From Elysia crispata (lineage: Eukaryota > Mollusca > Gastropoda > Plakobranchidae), in the NCBI GenBank assembly GCA_033675545.1, contig JAWDGP010005302.1, positions 71,001 to 135,000 on the forward strand: 64,000 bases of DNA, in the 5' to 3' direction. Of the stretch, positions 21,547 to 36,399 are shown piece by piece (the stretch's first letter is position 1; every line of letters starts with the position of its first letter). The position numbers and the translations under genes were made by a program. The notes under the pieces were generated by a model, which was not told the origin of the DNA, did no database searches, and was given only the letters and a program-made list of their open reading frames with translations.

Positions 21547-22682
21547 CGCACACAAAAAGAAGAAAATAGAAGGGAAAGAGGAATTATAGAGAAAAGAGTG
21601 AGAAAGGAAGGGTATGATTAAAAAAAGGGGTTAGAATTAAAAGAAGATAGAGAGAGTAAAATAATGTGGAGGTATAAAACAATAGTAAAACTTATTTTTT
21701 TTTAATATATTTAAGTTAAGTGTGATGTTAAATAAGCTATGGGAGACATTTTCGCTCATTACTTGAGTTGAACTTGTCGTCATCAGTGACTTCTCTTACC
21801 TGGACATGAATAACATCGCATGCGGGTTTGAAAATATATAAAAAAATTCTTTGATCTTGCATCACGTCCGAACGCCAATAGAGACCATTAAGATATTCAC
21901 CAGATAAAGACTAGAACCTTTTGTCTTTTCATTAATTCTTGTTTTGAAACTATAACTCGTGGGCTGTTGAAGATATTGATGTTTTACTATTACCTTTCAG
22001 TATCTGTGTCATCATGACCTAATAAAAAACCGGCGTTTAAAAATCCTATCAAAGCCTTTTAAAAAGTTTTTTTCAGAAATTTTAATAGCCCATATCAATG
22101 AAAAGTATCTTAAGTAATTAATAAGACATTTCTTGGTCTTCAAAATTCAATTTGACGGCTAAAAATTGCTTTGTTTTCAACAAGAATAGATACAAAAAAC
22201 ACGATCGCTGCAGATCTAAATTTAGCCGTGCCGAGGAGGCTGGGTGAACTAGGCCAAAGTTCACATGGGCACGGCGGGCGTCATGGGATAGGCCGGGCGA
22301 AAACTAAACGAGCGCTGGCAAACAGCCGTGAGGGTTATGTATGTGGAGGTTAAGGACTAATAAACTAAAGCAGTTCTGGTTAGGAACTTAGGTTGCCATT
22401 GTTGCATTGTCTGTGATAAGCTGATTGCTACATAGGCCCACTCTTCACCCCCCCTCCCTCATGAGGTAACGCGTGTTTATGATTGAACAAGGAAAATTTG
22501 GGAATTACTGATGCTTAGATCCACAGTGGTTCTCCAGACCCATTATCCGACTCTGATTCTGGCATTTCAAGTCACTTTCAGTCTTCAATTTTCACATACG
22601 TTGAACTAGATCTAGATCTACATTGTGTCTCAACAAGATTCATTTACCATTTCATTTTAGAAATTATTTTTGGTATGGCATT

Positions 22683-22957
22683 ATGACATCGATGAAAAGG
22701 AAGTGCATATCGTTTGAGGCAAAACTTGACATGATATGAGTAGTACTAGGAGAGAAAGGGGATAAAACTAAAGCGGAAATCTGTCGCAAGAATGGTTTTG
22801 CTCAAAGCTCTCTTTCCACAATCTTAAAAGAAAGTCAGAAGATATGAACTGCCGTGGAACAAGGCACTCATCAACACATAAAGCAACGCACTTCGACCTA
22901 TGCTGATGTCGACAATGGGTTATTGTTATGGTTTAAACAAGCCAGAAGCATGGATCT
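22683..22957 (+). pseudogene. Tigger/CENP-B-type transposase N-terminal fragment
   Basis: One frame from 22683 reads MTSMKRKCISFEAKLDMI, a stop, then GEKGDKTKAEICRKNGF and SSLSTILKESQKI, another stop, and later YADVDNGLLLWFKQARS. This is the order of the first helix-turn-helix (KRK..S...KL.II, ..IC...G...STL.TI.K) and the start of the CENP-B-type second DNA-binding domain (DVD..L..WF.QAR). Two in-frame TGA codons (22737-22739 and 22845-22847) break it, and similarity fades after 22957. It is a dead gene fragment. Confidence 0.8.
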
Positions 22958-23183
22958 GTGTTTGTGTGTGAATGAGTGTCATAAGTTGCTCGTCAATTGC
23001 ACAAAATATGCAATATGTTTAAATTTTATGTTAAATTTAAGGCACAAAAGGACAGGAAAAGATAGGTTTCGGGTAGAGGGAGGCAAAGTGAGGAGTTTTA
23101 GTTGACATTGTCGGTAACGAAACCTTAGTTATAACTAAGTTTAAGCCCTGGCCCATTAATTTCGTTATAACCGAGGTCTACTG

Positions 23184-26100
23184 TATTACTTTATAAACTT
23201 TATAGAAAGTAAATTCAACAAAATTAAAGAGTGATTTTTGCAATGTAATTATGTTAGTTTGTTAAAATCTTTCAAAAGTCTGTCATTATGAAGAGCTTAA
23301 TTAGATCTATGCATTTTCCGACCTTACTTTTTCTTTTATGTTACTGCAAGTACATATACATAAATGAAATAGAATCCAAAAATAAAAAATATCACTGATA
23401 TATGAAGTGGTAACATTAAGGGTGCAAGGGGAAAACCAGGTACGTCAGGTTTTTACACTTAAGTTTGAGAAAACTCAAATTTTAACTCATGATTTTTATA
23501 ATACATGTGAGTCCCCAAGAATGTCTTAGTTTAAATACATATATTTTAGACAATTCCTACGATTTAGTAGGACCTACAAAAATAATTTTAAAATAAAATG
23601 CCTTTTCCAATAAATAATCATATTGCAAAGTAAACTTAATTAATGCCTAACTAGAAACTGTTTTTCTGAAGCTTATTTAAGCCTTTCTGTACATTAGAGG
23701 TGACTTTGTTGTTCCAGAAGTCATGTTTTACAGTGGAACCAATAAGTTTCAAGATTGGGAATAGCGAGAACCCCTAAAACAATGAGACAATTTCATATCC
23801 CTGTGTTTTCCCTTAAATTATTCTGAGAAACAAAGAGAGAAAAAAAAATGTTGACCTCCGAATAAGAGTTTGATGCCTCATTTTAAAAGGAAAAAAAAAA
23901 CAGCACCAGTGAAATGATGTGTTCATGGCCATCTAGATCAAGCCCTAGCCAGACAACCATTACGTAGACACTAGATATCACAATTGTATCAGATTACTAC
24001 AGGGTGTAGCATAAGTTTAAGCAGTTGACCAAATTTAATGCAAAAGAAAAAAGCTGATTTTGTCTCTGTACTTTTACATTTTAGGCCAATTATGCGTGAT
24101 TGAGAAACATGAATTAACTTAAGTTATTTTTTGTTGAAAAAAAAATTTTGTCAGGTAAGTCTTGAGTGCATGTAGCTGGTTTGTGAGTTACTGTCCAACA
24201 AAAAAGCAGGTGAACGATTTATTGCAGGTGTCCATGATTTGCATGACAATATAATTATATGGCTGAAGTATGATGCAAGTTGATTTGTAGCAGGCCTAGC
24301 ACCTCTGTGCCAGTGTGCCACAAATGGACAAGTGCACGACTTTGCGTTTGTGTGCTGGCAATTTTTACTAGGGCTGGGAGCATGTTTTTATAGTTTTGTT
24401 TGCAATGAAAATGTCACATTTCTAATAAAATTTAATGAGAATTGCTAAAAAAATTTTCATTTAATTTTACTTGTGTCTCAAAGGTGTGTTTAAAACCCTA
24501 GCACATGTATATTTCATATTTTTGTATGTAATAAATGCGAAGTTCATTTGTGTGTGCAAGCTTATTTGAAATTTTAACACATTTAATGAGTTTATCCATT
24601 GAGAACTATCAGATGGTGATGGTAATTTAAATAGTCAGTTTATTTCACCATTAAAATGATTGGTTAAAAATAAGACTCGAATAAACCAGCTCTGAAAATA
24701 ACAAGAGCATTTAACTATCGTATACTGTATAACTAAATCATTTCCATGAGTGAACATGAAAAAAAAATTTTGTGTGAAGCCACGAAGCACAGCTCCAGAT
24801 GTCTAATACAGGCCATACACCTGCATGCTTTAAGATTACAGCAATAGGAATAATAAAAAAGAAACCAAGGTATCTCAATTTTACATAGTGATTAAATTTG
24901 TTGACAAATTCGATAGGACTACTACAATGACAGATCATAGAGCTATGTATAGCCGAAAATATATTTTTGCTTCGTTCAGGCAGGCCAATTGGTGGCTTCT
25001 CTGCATGAAGGGTGTTAAATTTAAATGCAGTTATTTCTACAACCCTTACTTTTCTCTCTTAATTAGATACCATCTCTGGAATAATGATAAACTTGCAAAA
25101 AAGGAGACGATTAGATACACATGTGTTTCAAGAAATCATATGGTACACCTCAACCATAACATCTTTCTAATTGAAACATACACAATGTTGTACAACCATA
25201 AAATAATGTGTGTTTACAATGGAATTAAAAGAAATTTAAAAAAAAAATTCTGAAAAATTAAAGCAAGGCAAAAGAGTAAAAAAAAAAATGGTGACCTTGT
25301 TAAGAAAATTTTGCAACATAATAAAAACATGTATTCCTAAATTAAGCTAACCCTCAAGAGTACAGTTGAGTCTGAATAACATGATGTCTGGTGAATTTTT
25401 TATATTGAAAACCTAATAAAAATTGCATAAAGTAATTTTTTAATTTCATTGCATATATGAGTCAAATTTCTGATGATTTCACTGGATTTTTAATCATCTT
25501 CATATAATCAACTGCATTGAATAAGTTTGCCTTCTAAGTGAGCAATTCAACAAGCAAAGGTATTCTTTTAGTAACTGTATCAGTGAATGCCAATAAATTG
25601 AGAGTAGTCCACAACACTTGATAAATGTATGAAATAAATTGTCATGGCACAGAGAAATATTGGTGATTTATGTTCACATATATATACATGTATATCATGA
25701 TACAACATTAATGACAGCAAGCTCCGTGATTTGCAAGTTAAAGCATAAAAATAAAAGCATTTCCATAAACCAAAGTGATTATTACTTCCTTGGCTTATTT
25801 GAAAAGAAACTTATGGGTAAATTTCACGTTTTTACAATTGAAGGAGAACAAATTTAATCATCAAAGCTTTATGAAATGTATGAAAACATTATTATCATGA
25901 TCACCTTTGTTTAGCAAAGTCAAGATTTACTTAGAAAATTGTGCCACAAAAAGGGATTTGTGGCTAATGACTTAAGCTGTCTTGGAGGGTTAAAAAGTGA
26001 AATTTTAACAATCAAGCAACACATGAGGTGTTAATCTATTGGGTTATATATTTCTTGCTATTGTAAAAATTTAGATTAAGAGAAGACAGAAAGTAGAGTG

Positions 26101-26340
26101 AAGAAAAAAAAGAGGGTTGGAAGTAGAGAAAGAGATGTAGAGAGATATTGACACATACTATGACATAGCGAGATGACAGAAGAAGAATCAAATGATCTGA
26201 GGAAGTATGTGGTGATGCATGGCTCAATACTGACATAGGCAATTATTGAGGTCCTGGGCTGTGTGGTGGTAGAATCCTTACTACATGTACATCATTATAT
26301 GAAATAATTATGATTGAAGGAGAGAGTCATGTTTTGGCAA
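23184..26340. other. Intergenic, SNRNP35/pogo remnant to ASTE1
   Basis: No gene is recognised. A second pogo-end-like word (TACAGTGGAACC at about 23730, followed by GCGAGAACCCC) resembles an internal segment of the 19.9-23.2 kb element at about 20390. The open segment 24888-25253 (121 codons) shows no domain and biased AT codons. The ASTE1 3' UTR lies somewhere left of 26341, but I see no clear poly(A) signal on the minus strand near it. Confidence 0.5.
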
Positions 26341-28866
26341 TTAATCACACAACATAAGCAGACCAAATTTATTATTGACTGCAAATTCACTGAACTCCTC
26401 CACTTCCTGTGTTCCACTACTTTCATCTTCTTGTTCATGTTCACTTCCTTTACTCAAAACACTGTTTCTTTCATTAGTTCTCTTTTTTTTTCTTTTCTTT
26501 CTCCCTCTGGCTTGAGTTGGGTGGACAAGAAATGCAGCTAGTTTCATCTCTTCTACAAAGAAGTTGCATAATCTGTAATACAAGCCCTGAAGAGGTGAAA
26601 GAACATCTTTCTCACTGAACATCATAGACACAAACAGCTTGGGACTTGGCCTTGCTGAAATATCTGCTGTCAGGTTGTAGAGCAATGTCCCATTGATAAG
26701 CTCTGCAAGTTTTGGGTTTGGTACAGGCTGCTGAAGTAGTCTGTTTAGGTGACAAGCATCCACAAGAATTGCTTGTAACTGAGCAAAAACATGACAATAA
26801 GTAGAATTGAAAGTATTTGTGCGATTGAATGATGGTGCTGTTTTATGATATTTGTCTAAATTTGCTGTTAATGATTTCAAATCGCTACTCTCGCACTGTG
26901 AACAAACTAAATCAATATCAAAGCTTTGTAAATGATCAGATAACATGTCTAAGTTTACAGGCAATCCTTCCTTTGAAGTATTTTTCCTCCCATCTTTGGG
27001 AGCTTGTTTCCTTTTCCTTGCTTTCAGCTCTCTCCGCGCTGCTAAGAATAGAACAGAGAGGATGAGAGAGTCCATCTGACTAAAAGTCACCTTTGGTTCA
27101 CAGCAGCGAATCCAGGACATCACACACAGAATAAAGACTTTCAGTTTGTTTGGAAAACATTTCAAGCTTGAAGGGACTGCACCAAAAGATTGGTACAAAA
27201 CCTCTCTCTTTTGTTCAAGAGTGAAAGAGGACATATCCTGAAGTCCTGGTAGACTATATTTCTCAATTGCAGATGAGATTTCTAGAACACTCTTTTTGAG
27301 CTGCTTGTTTGCACGAGTATATTCTTCAACAATATTAGCCTTAGAATTAGATCTTCTAGATAGTGACGCACAATGGTCTGCCTCAATTGTATCCTGCATC
27401 ACCTCATGGTCCGATATTTCTTCCTCACTCTTGTCTGAATCAATTTTATCTCCTTGATCATCACTTAAATTTGTCTCCTCGTCTTCATAGTTTTCCTTCT
27501 TTATTTCACTGTCAGAGTCATGTTTAAATTCACCAAGTAGCTTTTGAGAGTCAGAGGTATCTTGTTGAAACTTAATGCTTTCACTAACAGCACTGACACT
27601 TTGGGATTCAGATGACAAATGAGAACTGTCCTCAGACTTGGAATCAACAGAGAAGTAGCAGTCATCTTTGAGCAGTATGGCATACATAATGTTTCTCAAG
27701 AAAAATGAAGCGTTGTATGAAGAGGCAAGTGACAGAGACTCCATTTGTGTAAGAAGAATGACCCTGTGAAGGATTATCACATTTAGGATATGAGGTGTTA
27801 ATTCTCCCCTAGTAGCAGCTTGCACAAACCAGGTAGGAAAAGGTTTGCCATTATAGCTGTGAAAGTCACATGACGCATGGAAAGAAGAGGAGGTACCTTG
27901 AGCAAAATAATGATAAAGATCGCAACCAACAAAAGTGTTCACTTCAGTATAGCCAAGGATAGCTTTGTCAAAAAGTTTTCTTACAATACTGCATTTCTGT
28001 GGAGGAATATAAGCCAGGATTTGATCTCTGAGATAGGCAACGCCTTTATCATCTGCTTGTGTATGCAACCAGTGTAAAACACTTATTACTTTTGTCATCT
28101 TTGGTGGTAAAGAGAATTTTTTGGATACAATCTTAGGCACTTTAAACTTTGAATAAAATGTTGAAAAAGCACTTGCATCAATGAAATCATTACCTAACAG
28201 AGTCGCAAAGATGGGCAACGAGGATCTTTCCAGATTAAACGAGCTGATGAAATTGTCAACATGATACTTATAACAATGCAAAAAGGCATTTGTAGTATTT
28301 CCAGTAGCACATTGTTTACGAATAGGCCTAAAGTCAATGTAATCAAGAGGAAGAAAACCACACTCTACATCAAAAATGTAGAAATCACTGTCATTGCTGA
28401 TGACAGGACATTGAAGTCGGTTAGCTAGAGTTGCTATCTCAGAGTCAGCCTCAAATTGGCACATGGCATGAGGTATTCCCAACTCAACCATAACCTGAAT
28501 GAAGGTCTCATAAGCCAACACTGGCAAAGCTTGACCACTATGACCATTGGTTAAAGAATCTACAAATTTTATACGACTCACAGCCCTGGATAAGGATGTC
28601 TTCAGTTTTCTACCATCAACAGTGTAGGCTCCATCCAGGACAACATAAGGTTTAATGCTGCACTCTTTCATGCTCTGAAATGTAGAAATAACGTCAGTTC
28701 GGTACAAGTCATAGTCTCCTCCAAAGTTGCATTGTAGATGACAAGCATGGTAAAGGTAGTGATAGAAATTATTCCCATCTATGACAACAGAAGAGCAGCA
28801 CAATTCATGCTGGTGGAGAAGCCCCTGATTCTTGTCAATAAATCCAGTCAGGCCTCTGATCCCCAT
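26341..28866 (-). CDS. ASTE1: Protein asteroid homolog 1, XPG/FEN1-like
   Basis: ASTE1 belongs to the XPG/FEN1 nuclease-like family, and vertebrate ASTE1 is reported to act in DNA end processing. The 841-residue product starts MGIRGL, the family start. The XPG-N part has VVIDGNN (D30) and YVVLDGAY (D78). The XPG-I part has FEADSE (E139, D141) and PVISNDSDFYIFD (D159, D161), so most acidic metal-site residues are present. An acidic Ser/Asp/Glu-rich region (about 405-520) is longer than I recall in vertebrates. The C-terminus has a basic nuclear-signal-like GRKKRKKKR (about 787) and ends in NNKFGLLM, matching the family's NNRFGLLM. The start at 28866 is preferred. Six more codons upstream begin with TTG, and a splice acceptor (TTTACATTCCAG) ends at 28889, so a spliced 5' UTR precedes a single coding exon. 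Confidence 0.95.
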   Translation of the reverse strand: MGIRGLTGFIDKNQGLLHQHELCCSSVVIDGNNFYHYLYHACHLQCNFGGDYDLYRTDVISTFQSMKECSIKPYVVLDGAYTVDGRKLKTSLSRAVSRIKFVDSLTNGHSGQALPVLAYETFIQVMVELGIPHAMCQFEADSEIATLANRLQCPVISNDSDFYIFDVECGFLPLDYIDFRPIRKQCATGNTTNAFLHCYKYHVDNFISSFNLERSSLPIFATLLGNDFIDASAFSTFYSKFKVPKIVSKKFSLPPKMTKVISVLHWLHTQADDKGVAYLRDQILAYIPPQKCSIVRKLFDKAILGYTEVNTFVGCDLYHYFAQGTSSSFHASCDFHSYNGKPFPTWFVQAATRGELTPHILNVIILHRVILLTQMESLSLASSYNASFFLRNIMYAILLKDDCYFSVDSKSEDSSHLSSESQSVSAVSESIKFQQDTSDSQKLLGEFKHDSDSEIKKENYEDEETNLSDDQGDKIDSDKSEEEISDHEVMQDTIEADHCASLSRRSNSKANIVEEYTRANKQLKKSVLEISSAIEKYSLPGLQDMSSFTLEQKREVLYQSFGAVPSSLKCFPNKLKVFILCVMSWIRCCEPKVTFSQMDSLILSVLFLAARRELKARKRKQAPKDGRKNTSKEGLPVNLDMLSDHLQSFDIDLVCSQCESSDLKSLTANLDKYHKTAPSFNRTNTFNSTYCHVFAQLQAILVDACHLNRLLQQPVPNPKLAELINGTLLYNLTADISARPSPKLFVSMMFSEKDVLSPLQGLYYRLCNFFVEEMKLAAFLVHPTQARGRKKRKKKRTNERNSVLSKGSEHEQEDESSGTQEVEEFSEFAVNNKFGLLMLCD

Positions 28867-28888
28867 GACAAATGTTGAATTCAATCTT

Positions 28889-32668
<3,780 letters not shown>

Positions 32669-34761
32669 TATACTTGATACTTGATACTTGATGTTGTCGG
32701 TGTTTGAGACCTGTGTTTACAGGTCAGTTCACCGGTCCAAGGAAGTTGCTGCCAGTTTATTATGTCATGCCTTGCAGGGTCTAGTTGTAACACTCTGGGT
32801 TATAGATTGCAGGATGAGTCGCCCAGTGGGAGTCCAGTCTGTTCTTGAAAGCATTGACGCTAGGTGCAGATACAACTGATTCTGGGAGGCTATTACAGCC
32901 AGACACGACCCTTTCTGAGAATAAGTTGCTACGATCTGCTAGGCGGGATCTTTTTTTAATCAATTTTTTACTGTGCCCTCTGGTATTGCTATTGGGAGCC
33001 AGCTCAAAGATGGGTCAGCTTGCATCGTAAATGCCTGTGACGTATTTGAAAAGGTCGATCATGTCACCTCTGTGTCTTCGGTGTTCCAGGCTCGGTAGTT
33101 TCAAGATTGACAGTCGTTCCGGGTAGGGCTTATCTTTCAGATGGCCAATGAGTTTTGTGGCTCTGCTTTGGACGTCCACTATATCCTGCTGTAAGGTTTC
33201 CAGGACTGGCTGCCAGACCGAGTGACCATACTCAAGAATCGGCCTTACTAGTGCTTTATATAGCTGGACAAAGGTGTGATCAGTCAGGTGGTCGAAAGAT
33301 CTCCGTATTACCCCCAGGATCCTGTTTGCCTTGGTTGTTGCTTGTGAAATGTGATCCTTGAAGTTCAACTGACTGTCCACAACCACTCCTAGATCCTTTT
33401 CAGCTTTGCTAGTCTTCAGGGGATGTTTGCCGCTAGTAGAATTCTTGTCTGCCATGAAATATGTCTCATCAGATGCTGGTTTGCCCAACTTAAGTGTGCA
33501 GCATTTTTCGGGATGAAAATTTAGTAGCCAGGCTACTGACCACTGGTGCAGTCTATCAAGATCAGCCTGTAAGATTTCTCTGTCTCGTTGTTCGTTGCTC
33601 TGGGTGAATAGTTTGGTGTCATCTGCAAAAATCCGGACTTCACTTTCTACTTCGTTTGGCAGGTCGTTGATGTAGATAACGAAAAGAAAAGGCCCCAGCA
33701 CACTGCCTTGAGGAATTCCACTTGTGACTTGACCTTCTTGTGATTGACTGCCATTTATGTACACTCGTTGTTTGCGTTCGCTTAGGAACGCGTCGATCCA
33801 ATCCAGAACTGATCCTTGTATGCCATGCGCTCTTAAATCTTACTTTATGTAATAGTCTATGGTGAGGGACAGAGTCAAAGGCCTTGCGGAAGTCCATATA
33901 TATATAGCATCAATTGATCCCCCGTTGTCCAAGATTTCGGTCCAGCAGTCCAAGGTGTCCAGAAGTTGAGTCACACATAAACGCCCAGGAGTGAATCCGT
34001 GCTGTTCTCTGCATATGAGATTGTTCTCCTGCATGTGGTCTATTATTTTGTTCCTAATGAGAGTTTCCATCAGTTTACACAATAAGCAGGTCAGGCTGAC
34101 TGGACGATAGTTGTTTGCCGGGGTTCTGTTCCCTTTTTTGAAGATAGCAGTGACTTTGGCTTGTTTCCACATACTTGGGACACGACCTTCATCCAGTGAT
34201 TTCCTGAAGATGATACTAATGGGTAGAGCAAGGGCCTCTGCAGTTTCGGTCAATGGGAAGGTGGGAATGTCATCTGGTCCCGCCGCTTTTCCACTTTTTA
34301 GCTTGGTCAAAAGTTTTCTTATATCCTCTGTTTTAAAGTCTATGTTGGTTAGGGGGCAGTTGAATGTGAATTGTGGGGCTTTAGGTAGTTCTCCATCTGG
34401 TTCCTCCGTGAAAACACTTTGGAAAAAGTCATTGAGAACTTGGGCTTTTTCTTTGTCAGCACTGGCTATAGTGCCGTCGTCTCTTTTTAGGTCCCCAATG
34501 CCAGATCTAGTGCTTGTTTTTGCCTTAACATATGACCAAAAGGACTTAGGATTTCTCTTCGCCTGTTGTGCCACTTTCTTTTCTAGTCTGATTTTTGCCT
34601 TGCGGCATTCTCTTGCTGCTTTGTTCCTGGCTTTGGCATATTCCTGGTAATGTTGCCCATCTCTGGTTTCAATCCATCTCCTGTACATCTTGTGCTTTTT
34701 TCATACTGCCGAGAGGGTTCCTCCATCCAGCCATTTTTTTCTGTCCCCTGTGGTGCTTTTT
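32669..34761 (-). mobile_element. CR1-like non-LTR retrotransposon, copy 2 (5' truncated)
   Basis: This matches copy 1 almost base for base from 34761 down to the 3' end. The match stops at about 34761, in the linker between endonuclease and reverse transcriptase, which is the usual 5' truncation. The 3' tail shows about two and a half copies of the 7-base unit ATCAAGT (plus-strand TACTTGATACTTGATACTTG at 32671), more than copy 1. No target-site duplication is evident. Confidence 0.92.
32781..34761 (-). pseudogene. LINE reverse transcriptase, copy 2, with two frameshifts and two nonsense changes
   Basis: The reverse transcriptase domain is recognisable in pieces: 34688-33900 (YRPVSLT, CREQHGFTPG), 33897-33840 (MDFRKAFDSVPHH) and 33764-33015 (SGIPQGSVLGPFLF, FADDTKLF). 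The C-terminal SVNAFKNRLDSHW segment is at 32963-32781. Relative to copy 1 there is a 2-base TA expansion at about 33900 and a 7-base duplication (TCTTAAATCTTA) at about 33837, each shifting the frame. CGA has become TGA at 34703-34701 and at 33017-33015. Both changes are CpG to TpG, the signature of methylated-cytosine decay. The endonuclease is absent because of the 5' truncation. Confidence 0.9.
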
Positions 34762-36299
34762 TTGACTGCCAAGTGCCATGTAAACAAGAGCCAGAACTGC
34801 TTTATGTAAGGAGTTCCCAGACACGTGACAGTTGATAAAAATGTGGGAGATAATCATGTGGTAATTATACGTTGGTTGTTCACTTCCCTTGTGGTACCTA
34901 AATAAATGAAACGACCCCAACGAACCATGGCATTCAAGGAACTATTAAAAATGATCAAACTAGGTAGTTGAGTCCAAAGTATTATAATGTATTTAATCTC
35001 GGCCTCACTACCGAAAGGTACTCTACATTGGTGTTATGTGGGCTCTGGGCTATAACAATGAGACCTATATTCCTTTTTACATAAATACTGGCAATAGTGC
35101 AGTATTGCCGTCCTGGTTCTATGTTCACAGTGCCGCCATGGTGGATACAATAAACTGGTCAGATTTTCATCGCATATTAAAATTAAAGCACTCATCTAAT
35201 CAAATAATTATCTTGCAAAAATTTAAGGGCAACTTCTTCTGTATAGGTGTTTCAGTAAAAAATATTGAACTTGTTTTGGCTAATTTTAATAACAATCTGG
35301 CCATTTGTGGCGTGATTTGTTTACATCCAATCGGGACCGCAACACTGCGGTATTACCGAAATACTAGAATCTAGATCTATGTACAGAAATACAGAGTAGA
35401 TAACCTGGACCTAATTATTAAAACTAAAAGTATACGAATAAAGACAAAACAACACGATAAAGTTCCTCTAAGTACCAAAAACCTAATCTGAGTTGGCTTA
35501 CCAGGATAACAACATTTATGTGTTTCATTAAGTGTTCATAATGGACTAGAGCTCGATTGCAGACCAGTCAAGAAACAAGTGACATGACTGACAGTCTGAC
35601 ATCCTCCAAACTTTCGGTATCAAGTAGCCTAAACTAAAATGTTTTAAATTTTTCGATATAAATATTCGATATAACTATAAGAACACTGTATTGTCTGTTC
35701 CAAATTTTCAAAAAAGAACGAGCAACGAAACTTGTCTGAAGCACCAGTGCCCGGTATATTGATAATGATAGGCCTACATGTATTAAATGTACCGGTATTC
35801 ACTTTTGATCGGGCTGGCGTTAGGTTGCGAATTTCCTCCAAGGGACTTAGAAAGAGCAAACAAAGACTAGATCCAGGAGATAAAAAGCAACTTTAAGAAC
35901 AATAGCATGTACATATTTGTATGAAGTTGTCAACAACCCAAAGCTTGATGCACACTACAACTATGCATTTTAACCACTGGAGCAAAGTCAGTCTTTGCAA
36001 TAAAATCACAATTCTTTTTTCTCTTTGTTTTCGGTCGGTTTTTTTTTTTTTTTTTAATTCAAAAGGCATAGTCTCATCAATATCATCTAAGTGTCAAGTC
36101 TGCTGCAAACAACAGCGGAATGAGCTTCCAATCTTCTTTTCTAACAGCTGTCCTCGGGAAGTCTTTTATCTTTGCAGGCATCCCGTTAGTCGCTCAGTAG
36201 GGTAGATTTTGGATATATATATATATTTAGTTTGAAATTTAATTGGATCAATTGATACGAGCTTTTCATAGTTATAGACGATCTTATCTCAGAGCTCTG
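34762..36299. other. Intergenic with one candidate first exon
   Basis: AT-rich with no recognised domain. A start codon in a perfect GCCGCCATGG context at 35138 is described separately. A T17 run lies near 36040. Confidence 0.4.
35138..35246 (+). CDS. Candidate first coding exon of an unknown gene
   Basis: The ATG at 35138 lies in GCCGCCATGG, an ideal Kozak context that is rare by chance in such AT-rich DNA. The frame reads MVDTINWSDFHRILKLKHSS and stays open to 35374. A usable donor (TATAG|GTGTTT) ends the exon after 35246 in phase 1; without splicing the frame gives 79 residues. I recognise no family and find no clear downstream exon, so this could also be a chance ORF. Confidence 0.25.
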
Positions 36300-36399
36300 C
36301 ATGCTAAACTTGTGTTTTAAGCGGAGGACGAGGATTGCCCTGTTGCCGTTCCGACCTCATACGGTGGTTGTTCTTCGTTTCGGCGCCACTTTGAGTTTT

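Larger units (their letters stand above)
19915..23183 (+). mobile_element. pogo/Tigger-like DNA transposon remnant with TA target sites
   Basis: The left end reads TA|CAGTGGACCTCGACTAT at 19913. The right end, reversed, reads TA|CAGTAGACCTCGGTTAT (ending at 23183, TA at 23184). The termini are imperfect inverted repeats of the pogo/Tigger type flanked by TA. Inside is a broken CENP-B-like transposase N-terminus (22683-22957). The catalytic DDE domain is not recognisable. A foldback element (21011-21322) and a GA tract lie inside and could be later insertions. The 3.3 kb span as one element is inference; the ends could belong to two copies. Confidence 0.65.

Noticed and set aside
24888..25253. 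121-codon open frame
   Set aside because: Composition follows the AT-rich background, and there is no recognisable motif or splice context.
25370..25410. Possible transposon terminal repeat (TACAGTTGAGTCTGAATAAC)
   Set aside because: It is only loosely like the pogo ends seen at 19.9 kb, and no partner end was found.
28867..28884. Six-codon upstream extension of ASTE1
   Set aside because: The extension begins with TTG, not ATG. The conserved family start MGIRGL is the first ATG after a good splice acceptor.
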